Below, piece after piece: positions 5,410-10,788 of a stretch of DNA of 10,788 nucleotides. The position numbers and the translations under genes are program-made. Position 1 is the stretch's first letter; every line of letters starts with the position of its first letter. Origin of the DNA: Candidatus Aminicenantota bacterium (GTDB taxonomy: Bacteria; Acidobacteriota; Aminicenantia; Aminicenantales; Aminicenantaceae); NCBI GenBank assembly GCA_030607635.1, contig JAUWJP010000030.1, positions 1 to 10,788 on the forward strand, in the 5' to 3' direction. Below the pieces are notes generated by a model. The model saw only the letters and a list, made by a program, of their open reading frames with translations, did not search any database and was not told the DNA's origin.

Positions 5410-6417
5410 TCAACTCTTTTTTCCATGTGTTTTTAAGTGCTCTAAGGATCCGTAAAGAGAAATTAATCTCTGGAATTCCTTCTCATCGTAAAAGGAACAT
5501 TTTTCCTCTCCATAGGCTTTGGCCACTTCAACCACGAATCTGACCGCCATTTCTATATCTACCGTGTGATTGGCGCCGGTGGCGCATCCTGGGACAGGGA
5601 CCTCGGTCGTGATCGCAACTCCAACCACAGGAGCACTGGTCGCGGTGGCTGGCTGCATAATACTGTTGAGATGGTAGATTTCATTTCCGTATGGAGTTAT
5701 ATCCTGTGTTGTAATCGGAAAAACTACAGGCAATTTGCCCGTTACTATCTGCATGATATCCAGCAAATCTTCGCTCACTCTCAGTATGTAGCCATCTTTT
5801 AGGGTGGGGGAGATGGCAAAGACTCTGCAGTTGATTACTCGGTTCCCTTTAGTTGTATCAATGGAGAGAATTGCCTCCATTCTTTCATCAACCTCATATT
5901 TATTCATCGTCTCTATGGAAACAGGTGAATCCATAAAAGGAACAGGCTCATGGGGGATAATAGGGGAGCTGGGACAGAGATGGGTGGCGATAACGACGTC
6001 GCCTTTGAGCACATCTCCTTTTTTTCTCATTACTGCGATTTTCGCCGCAGCAGCCAGGGCAGTTATGGCTCCGTCAGCATCAGATACAAGACCAATCTTA
6101 TGAGGCCTGGCTCCTATTCCTCCCAGGCGTCCGATGATGCCCAGGGTAGGGGCGTGGTCCGTATTTGATCTTCCCAATTCTGATTTGCCCTCTTTTTCTC
6201 CTTTTAGCTTTCCTTCTTTCCTTCCTGTCAACATTCCATTTTTCCCTCTGATAGTAATCTTCACAAATTCCGTCTCTCCTTTATCTTCTTTAATCTTTCG
6301 AGTTTCAATTTCTGATTCGTCTATCCCGCGCTTCAAAAAGAATTCTTTTATTTCATCTCCCTTAATTACCGGAGTATCCAGTAATTCATAAACTTCGATT
6401 ACCTGTTTAAAAGACAT
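5410..6417 (-). CDS. DUF1177 family protein
   Basis: The 335-residue protein carries the highly conserved DUF1177 core: LGIIGRLGGIGARPHKIGLVSDADGA (from 92), KGDVVIATHLCPSSP (from 128), PVPFMDSPV (148-156), ILSIDTTKGNRVIN (from 173), AISPTLKDGY (191-200), QDITPYGNEIYHLNSIMQPATATSAPVVGVAIT (from 228) and a C-terminal FYDEKEF. No reaction is established. The many invariant Asp, His and Gly residues (SDADGA, THLCP, DTTKGN) suggest a metal-dependent enzyme, which is inference. There is no signal peptide or membrane segment. Residues about 61-85 are a Lys/Gly/Glu-rich low-complexity stretch encoded by a purine tract (6163-6237), which looks like an insertion between the first and second conserved blocks. 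AAGGAG 7 nt before the ATG overlaps the end of the permease gene, 4 bp away, so the two are translationally coupled. A decayed aroM tail follows directly, and the intact aroM is 811 bp downstream. Confidence 0.9.
   Translation of the reverse strand: MSFKQVIEVYELLDTPVIKGDEIKEFFLKRGIDESEIETRKIKEDKGETEFVKITIRGKNGMLTGRKEGKLKGEKEGKSELGRSNTDHAPTLGIIGRLGGIGARPHKIGLVSDADGAITALAAAAKIAVMRKKGDVLKGDVVIATHLCPSSPIIPHEPVPFMDSPVSIETMNKYEVDERMEAILSIDTTKGNRVINCRVFAISPTLKDGYILRVSEDLLDIMQIVTGKLPVVFPITTQDITPYGNEIYHLNSIMQPATATSAPVVGVAITTEVPVPGCATGANHTVDIEMAVRFVVEVAKAYGEEKCSFYDEKEFQRLISLYGSLEHLKTHGKKS
6163..6237 (-). repeat. Purine-rich low-complexity insertion within the DUF1177 gene
   Basis: This stretch encodes a Gly/Lys/Glu-rich run (residues about 61-85) through repeated GGAAAG/GAAGGA-like units. 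It interrupts the junction before the APTLGIIGRLGG core, where I recall family members continuing more directly. It keeps the reading frame and probably forms a disordered surface loop. Confidence 0.45.
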
Positions 6418-6421
6418 GGTT

Positions 6422-7741
6422 TTACTCCTTATCTGGGAAAATTTTCATCACCATATAATAAAGAATAACGGAAGAAATTATTCCGTTAAAAGCAAAAACA
6501 GAAAAGGGGAAAATTTTAATCGTGAAAGGATGTCCGGAGGTAGTCCAGCCTATCAGGAAGGAGATAAAATAAACACCCAAAGCCTTATAGTTTACTTTGG
6601 AAAAAGTTTTTTCCCTAAAATCACGCGCTTTTAATCTTCTCAAGATATAATAATCGCAGATAAAGATACCTCCGATTGGTCCGATGCTCACGGCCAAAAT
6701 CTTCAAGAAAAGTTCCAATCGTTCAAAGATGCCAAAAGCAGCGAACAGAGAGGCGAATACACCTGCCCCGATAGTTACTATCCACCTTTTCGTCCGGAAA
6801 ATATTATTCAAAGCCAGCACAGATGAATAGATGTTGCTGTCATTGGTCGTCCATTGAGCTAAGAGGAGAACGAGAAAACCGATGAAACCCAACCCAAGAT
6901 ACTGGTTGTCGATTACGAGCTCCGGAAGTCTTTCGTGGTAAACCCCTGTATTCATGGCTAAGACAGAACCAACAAGGTGGAGGAAAGCGCTGACCAGCAT
7001 GGCTAAGGTTGCCGCCAGGAAAATATCCTTCATTCGAGGACGGGCATAGCGAAATATATCTGCGCTTGTTATTGCCCCCACAATAAATTCTCCTGCTACT
7101 AAGGATGCAGCTGTTCCCAGAGTTAAAGGGTAGGGGTCAGGTTTGTGGTTAAGAGCCAGTGAAACCAGAGTTTCAGAAGGCAAAAAATGAAAACCCATTT
7201 TTATTAGCCCCCACAAAAAGATTACGATCATAAAAGGAGAAGCCATCCAGCTAAGGACACTCAAACCCCGGATACCAAAAATAGCAGGAATCATCATCAC
7301 AATCCCGCATAAAAAGGAAAAAAAAGGCAGCGGGAAATCCGTTTTAAAATAGAATTGAATGGTTCGGGCAAAAAAAGCTGCCTGAACCCCAAACCAACCG
7401 ATAAGGGATAAAGCTATGGAGAGAGAGATTATGATTGCTCCTATTCTCCCGAAGGAAAAATTGGCTATCAGAGGTGTGGAAAACCCTGTTTTTGCCCCGA
7501 TATACCCTGTCAGCCCCATCATGACAATAAGGATAATCTCCCCCAGAATATACGATATCACCACGCTTGAGATTTTTCCCAGGCCCAAGCCAATCATCAT
7601 CCCCCGAAATATGGCTGACATAACAACAGCTATCCCAATCCAGATAACAGCCAGGTTTATCCAGGTTTTTCTTTGGGTTAAAGGCACGGATTCTAGAGAA
7701 AAATCCTCTAAGACCTGGGAAGGCTCCCTGTTATTGTTCAT
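6422..7741 (-). CDS. NCS1 family nucleobase permease (CodB-like)
   Basis: The 439-residue integral membrane protein has about 12 hydrophobic segments and belongs to the NCS1 cation:nucleobase symporter family, closest in pattern to cytosine permease CodB. Supporting motifs are the N-terminal SVPLTQRKTW (18-27), TGYIGAKTGFSTPLIANFSFG (78-98), GWFGVQAAFF (115-124), the QWTTNDSNIYSS segment (CodB has a similar QWTTADNNLYS), and the late GPIGGIFICDYYILRR motif. NCS1 proteins import cytosine, uracil, allantoin, hydantoins, thiamin or related ring compounds; the substrate cannot be assigned from sequence. It is first in a minus-strand operon, with DUF1177 starting 4 bp after its stop. No cytosine deaminase or hydantoinase lies beside it, which argues against simple cytosine salvage. 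The predicted promoter leaves only a very short leader, and I see no Shine-Dalgarno site before ATG 7741. Confidence 0.9.
   Translation of the reverse strand: MNNNREPSQVLEDFSLESVPLTQRKTWINLAVIWIGIAVVMSAIFRGMMIGLGLGKISSVVISYILGEIILIVMMGLTGYIGAKTGFSTPLIANFSFGRIGAIIISLSIALSLIGWFGVQAAFFARTIQFYFKTDFPLPFFSFLCGIVMMIPAIFGIRGLSVLSWMASPFMIVIFLWGLIKMGFHFLPSETLVSLALNHKPDPYPLTLGTAASLVAGEFIVGAITSADIFRYARPRMKDIFLAATLAMLVSAFLHLVGSVLAMNTGVYHERLPELVIDNQYLGLGFIGFLVLLLAQWTTNDSNIYSSVLALNNIFRTKRWIVTIGAGVFASLFAAFGIFERLELFLKILAVSIGPIGGIFICDYYILRRLKARDFREKTFSKVNYKALGVYFISFLIGWTTSGHPFTIKIFPFSVFAFNGIISSVILYYMVMKIFPDKE
6425..6430 (-). promoter_or_regulatory. DUF1177 ribosome binding site embedded in the permease gene end
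   Basis: AAGGAG on the minus strand is formed by the last two sense codons (Lys-Glu) of the permease gene, 7 nt before the DUF1177 ATG. This couples translation of the two genes. Confidence 0.85.
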
Positions 7742-7755
7742 TAGCGATTAGTAAA

Positions 7756-7784
7756 GTAATATAAAAAAAAGCAAGCCTCGTCAA
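7756..7784 (-). promoter_or_regulatory. Candidate promoter of the permease-DUF1177 operon
   Basis: On the minus strand TTGACG (7784-7779), a 17-bp spacer containing eight consecutive T, then TATTAC (7761-7756). The predicted start is near 7749, only about eight bases before the permease ATG, so the mRNA would be almost leaderless. This fits the absence of a Shine-Dalgarno site. Confidence 0.5.
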
Positions 7785-7860
7785 TTCTACTTTTGCTCTC
7801 TGAGAAAAATCGCTATGGAAATGCAGGGAAATTATTGAAAAAAAGGCCAGAACTATCTAT

Positions 7861-7889
7861 TTGACATCGAATTTTGCCTGTGCTATAAA
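7861..7889 (+). promoter_or_regulatory. Strong sigma-70-type promoter of the second kinase gene
   Basis: TTGACA (7861-7866), a 17-bp spacer, then TATAAA (7884-7889): a perfect -35 and a five-of-six -10. The predicted start is near 7896, which gives an unusually long leader of about 190 nt before ATG 8089. Confidence 0.7.
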
Positions 7890-7907
7890 TTTTCAAGATA
7901 AGAGAGA

Positions 7908-7951
7908 CTTGTTTGCGGGCTGGGAACAGGCCAAGTTTATCTGCCGCCAAG
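7908..7951 (+). other. Possible structured element in the 5' leader of the second kinase
   Basis: CTTG and GCGG (7908-7918, split by a TTT bulge) can pair with CCGC and CAAG (7944-7951). Inside, GCTG (7919-7922) pairs with CAGGC (7927-7931, one bulged G) around a GGAA loop of the GNRA type. It starts about 12 nt from the predicted 5' end. It does not match a riboswitch class I recognise, and the pairing is hand-drawn. Confidence 0.3.
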
Positions 7952-8088
7952 TTGTAATAATTTAAAGCTGGGGAGAAATGTAAATTTCCGAAAAACCAGA
8001 TTCTTGCCTACTATTAAGCTTTTATTGAGCTTTAGATCCGCTGTGACAACTTTTATTCCCCCAAGACCTATTTCCTTGATTAAAACAC

Positions 8089-10788
8089 ATGGCTAAACCA
8101 GGCGACAAAGTAAAACATTACGAAATTCTCGAGGAGCTCGGAAAGGGAGGGATGGGTGAAGTCTACCTTGCCCAGGACACCCCCCTCGACCGAAAGGTTG
8201 CTGTCAAGTTCCGGCCAGAGAAGATGCAAAAAGAAGCCACAGCCCGAGTGCGGTTACTGCGGGAAGCCAAGGCTGCTGCTTCCCTAGATCATCCCATTAT
8301 CTGCAAAATATACGAGACTGGAGAGATCGACAGTAAAGCCTATATCGTGATGGAGTACATTGAAGGCAAGAATTTGAGGGAAAAGTTGGATGAAGGGCTG
8401 CTTCCCCTGAGAGATTCTCTTCAAATGGCTTTAGAAATCGCAGAGGCTTTGGAAGTGGCTCATAAAAAAGGCATCGTTCATCGCGACTTAAAACCCGCTA
8501 ACATCATGCTCACACCTCAGGGCCATGTCAAAGTCATGGATTTTGGCCTAGCCAAACAGATACTGCCCAAGGGTGAAGAGGCTATTACCAAAACTTTAAC
8601 GCAGGCCTCGCTCACGGAGCAAGGCGCCATAGTGGGCACCTTGGCTTACATGTCTCCTGAACAGGCCAAGGGCGAAACAGTCGATGCCAGAAGTGATATT
8701 TTTTCTTTAGGAATTCTCATCTACGAGATGATGTCGGGAATTCATCCTTTTTCGAAACCCAGTGCTATAGAAACTCTGAGCTCCATTCTCAGGGATTCCA
8801 CGCCCGCTGTTAGCGTAAAGCCGAAAATGGTTAATCCAGTGCTCACCCCAATACTGCGCAAAGCTCTGGCCAAGGAACCTGGAGACCGGTACCAGAACGT
8901 GGCTGATCTTGCTGCCGATATTCGAAAACTGCTAAGAGAGACCGTTGGAGGAGCCCGTCTTCTTTCTCGAGGATGGCCAGTGATTGTTGGTACTGTACTA
9001 ATCGTTGCCATTTTACTCACAGGTATCTGGTGGTTTGTCCTGCGGGGAAAAGTGGGAGCGCCCCCACCTGAACAAGAACCAATTTCGATACTCATTACCG
9101 ACTTTCAGAATAAAACGGGCGACACCGATTTTGACGAATCTCTTGAGGAACTGCTCAGAATTGGTTTGGAGGGTACTTCATTTATTTCTGTTTATGAGCG
9201 TTCAGAGGCGCGAAAAATTGCAAGCAAGACAGATCCCGGCTCTTACGGCCAGATCAATACTAAGATGGCCCAAATGATTTGTACAAGAGAGGGGATAAAT
9301 GTCATAGTAGATGGCTCAATCGAGAAGAGCGGAGAGGAATACATCATCTCCGTTCAGGCATTGGACCCTGTGAAAAATGAGGAAAAGGCCAAGGCCTCCC
9401 GAAAAATCAAAAATAAGGATGAGGTATTAAAAGCTGCTGAGTATATTTCTACCAGGTTGAGAAAAAAACTAGGAGATATTCGACCTGAATCAGCAAAGGT
9501 CTTTGCTCAAGAGACTTTCACCTCCTCATCGTTGATGGCATTGAATGCCTACTCGCGCGGGCAAGCACTCCAGCACACAAATCGGGAGGAGGCCATAAAA
9601 TTTTACCTCAAGGCAATTGATAACGATCCCAATCTCGGTCGCGCCTACGCCGGGCTTGGAATGGTTTATTATAGTCTTCAACAGCACGATTTGGCAGAGA
9701 AAAATTTTCAGATGGCTTTGGCTCGACTCGATGGGATGAGTGAACGAGAAAAATTCAGAACCCAAGGTGGATATTATATAATAAAGAAAGATTATCCAAG
9801 GGCAATTGATGCCTATAGTGCTCTTGTTGAAAAATTCCCAGCAGACACCGCTGGACTGACAAATCTCGCCTTAGCTTATTTCTACTCCGCTAATATGGCT
9901 AAGGCAGCAGAAGTGGGACGCCGTGCCGTTGAGCTCAATCCCAATGAAAGTCTTCCCCGGTATAATCTTGTCTGGTACCTTATGGGAGCTAGTGATTTCG
10001 ATGCAGCAGAACAGGAAGCCCATGCATTGATAGGACTCGATTCTGAATACTGGGAAATTTATGTATGCAAAGCACTGATAGAACTCGCCCAGGGCTTACC
10101 TGCCCAGGCTGCTGAAACATATGAAAAGTTTGGAGCACAAAACGATTATGGAAACGCCTTGGCCGCTTCAGGCTTAGCTGATCTCGCTTTATATGAAGGT
10201 CGTATCTCTGAGGCAAAGGTGATTCTGGAAAAAGGAATTGCTTTTGACTTGGAAAAAGCCCCGAGATTCATTGCCGCAGATAAGTACATAATTCTTGCTC
10301 AATTGCATCTGCTTCAAGGAAAGAAAGATCTTGCAGTGAAAGCCGCCGACCAAGCTTTGGACACATCCAAAGAAGAGGAAGTGATGTTTGCAGCTGCGGA
10401 GATTTATACGCAGACTGGACAAGAAGATAAAGCACGAAATTTACAGACAGAATTGAGTAAGAAAATAGAACCAGGTTATCGGGCCTTCGCCAAAATAATT
10501 GGTGGTCAATTGAGTATAGCCAGAGGAGATGTTACTGGAGCTATTGATCTTTTTCTTGAAGCGCAAGATTTAGCAGATACATGGTTGTGTCATTTTCTCT
10601 TAGGACGCGCATATCTTGAGGCAGAGGCTTTTTCAGAGGCCTATTCAGAGTTTGAAACATGTCTGAAGCGCCGGGGAGAAGCAACCTCGGTCTTTTTCAA
10701 TGATCTTCCCACCTACCGTTATATGCCTCCAGTCTTTTATTATCTTGGGAGGGCACAGGAAGGCCTGAATAGTGCGGAAGCAAAAAGC
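8089..10788 (+). CDS. Membrane-anchored Ser/Thr kinase with CsgG/FlgO-like and TPR domains (3' end outside window)
   Basis: The frame is open for 900 codons from ATG 8089 to the window edge with no stop. The kinase domain (about 11-285) has glycine loop GKGGMG (18-23), K40 in VAVKF, E59, HRDLKPAN (131-138), DFG (151-153) and GTLAYMSPEQ (183-192); all catalytic residues are present. One membrane span (about 297-318) puts the rest outside the cytoplasm. Residues about 331-470 begin ISILITDFQNKTGDTDFDESLEELL, resembling the CsgG/FlgO/TolB-like module common before TPRs in acidobacterial-type kinases. TPR repeats follow from about 485 to the end, including an EREKFRTQGGYYIIKKDYPRAIDAY block I recall from such proteins. 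The conserved N-terminus MAKPGDKVKHYEILEELG fixes the start although no Shine-Dalgarno site is visible. It is a paralogue of the 867-residue kinase on the other strand, with the same architecture but a divergent outer region, so probably a different signal. Confidence 0.94.
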   Translation, partial: MAKPGDKVKHYEILEELGKGGMGEVYLAQDTPLDRKVAVKFRPEKMQKEATARVRLLREAKAAASLDHPIICKIYETGEIDSKAYIVMEYIEGKNLREKLDEGLLPLRDSLQMALEIAEALEVAHKKGIVHRDLKPANIMLTPQGHVKVMDFGLAKQILPKGEEAITKTLTQASLTEQGAIVGTLAYMSPEQAKGETVDARSDIFSLGILIYEMMSGIHPFSKPSAIETLSSILRDSTPAVSVKPKMVNPVLTPILRKALAKEPGDRYQNVADLAADIRKLLRETVGGARLLSRGWPVIVGTVLIVAILLTGIWWFVLRGKVGAPPPEQEPISILITDFQNKTGDTDFDESLEELLRIGLEGTSFISVYERSEARKIASKTDPGSYGQINTKMAQMICTREGINVIVDGSIEKSGEEYIISVQALDPVKNEEKAKASRKIKNKDEVLKAAEYISTRLRKKLGDIRPESAKVFAQETFTSSSLMALNAYSRGQALQHTNREEAIKFYLKAIDNDPNLGRAYAGLGMVYYSLQQHDLAEKNFQMALARLDGMSEREKFRTQGGYYIIKKDYPRAIDAYSALVEKFPADTAGLTNLALAYFYSANMAKAAEVGRRAVELNPNESLPRYNLVWYLMGASDFDAAEQEAHALIGLDSEYWEIYVCKALIELAQGLPAQAAETYEKFGAQNDYGNALAASGLADLALYEGRISEAKVILEKGIAFDLEKAPRFIAADKYIILAQLHLLQGKKDLAVKAADQALDTSKEEEVMFAAAEIYTQTGQEDKARNLQTELSKKIEPGYRAFAKIIGGQLSIARGDVTGAIDLFLEAQDLADTWLCHFLLGRAYLEAEAFSEAYSEFETCLKRRGEATSVFFNDLPTYRYMPPVFYYLGRAQEGLNSAEAKS

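Larger units (their letters stand above)
7742..8088. other. Divergent intergenic region between permease operon and second kinase
   Basis: These 347 bp contain no gene I can support. They hold a minus-strand promoter candidate for the permease operon (7756-7784), a plus-strand promoter for the kinase (7861-7889) and about 190 nt of kinase leader with a possible hairpin (7908-7951). The rest shows only weak short repeats, such as AAGTTGT (7949-7955) pairing with ACAACTT (8046-8052). Confidence 0.6.

Noticed and set aside
5405..5425. A AAA AAG slippery heptamer in frame near the DUF1177 stop, next to the aroM remnant
   Set aside because: A -1 shift adds only about 13 codons and does not enter the remnant frame, which is +1. 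No downstream stimulatory structure is evident, and the family normally ends about here.
5566..6391. Several plus-strand open frames (5566-5802, 5804-6103, 5950-6168, 6134-6391)
   Set aside because: All are antisense shadows of the strongly conserved DUF1177 coding sequence.
7896..8088. Known riboswitch (c-di-GMP-I, ZTP, fluoride and similar) in the kinase leader
   Set aside because: I could not match the conserved cores of these classes by eye; only a generic bulged hairpin is visible.
8742..10422. Open frames 8742-9095 (-), 9005-9277 (+), 9526-9765 (-), 9989-10216 (-), 10189-10422 (-)
   Set aside because: All overlap the uninterrupted 900-codon kinase frame and show no independent motif or ribosome binding site.

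Overview
The window looks like chromosomal DNA of a bacterium with a large eukaryotic-like Ser/Thr kinase repertoire. Two long membrane-anchored kinases (kinase domain, single membrane span, TolB/FlgO-like region, TPR repeats) and a SpoIIE-type phosphatase lie within 11 kb. From memory of family distributions, this architecture is common in Acidobacteriota and related candidate phyla such as Aminicenantes. That placement is inference only: no rRNA or other marker gene is present. I see no tRNA, CRISPR array, transposase or integrase.

Layout: (1) Bases 1-666 (+) are the C-terminal part of a SpoIIE/PP2C phosphatase. (2) A small, cysteine-rich, cupredoxin-like gene (1067 down to 720, minus) converges on it and has short imperfect inverted repeats at both ends. 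(3) A complete 867-residue TPR Ser/Thr kinase runs on the minus strand (3821-1218) behind a candidate promoter with a 7-bp dyad just downstream. (4) Four further minus-strand genes follow upstream: an NCS1/CodB-like nucleobase permease (7741-6422), a DUF1177 protein (6417-5410), a winged-helix/nucleotidyltransferase fusion (5214-4618) and an AroM-family protein (4598-3930). (5) After a 347-bp divergent intergenic region, a second TPR kinase starts at 8089 (+). It stays open for 900 codons to the window end.

The most interesting part is the 3.9-7.8 kb cluster. The permease and DUF1177 genes are translationally coupled: the DUF1177 Shine-Dalgarno sequence is the last two sense codons of the permease gene. 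DUF1177, AroM and a permease form what I recall as a recurrent neighbourhood of unknown function. A plausible reading is uptake and conversion of a nucleobase- or hydantoin-like compound, because AroM resembles the two-cysteine Asp/Glu/hydantoin racemase fold. Between DUF1177 and aroM lies the HTH-nucleotidyltransferase gene. Its promoter (TTTACA-N17-TATAAT) carries two direct copies of an 18-bp element, 21 bp apart, each with a TACA-N3-TGTA dyad. One copy fills the -35/-10 spacer and the other covers the expected start point, which is a good layout for autorepression. Just upstream of that promoter, directly after the DUF1177 stop, is a decayed second copy of the aroM 3' end. This suggests that the regulator plus the present aroM were inserted or duplicated into an older DUF1177-aroM operon.
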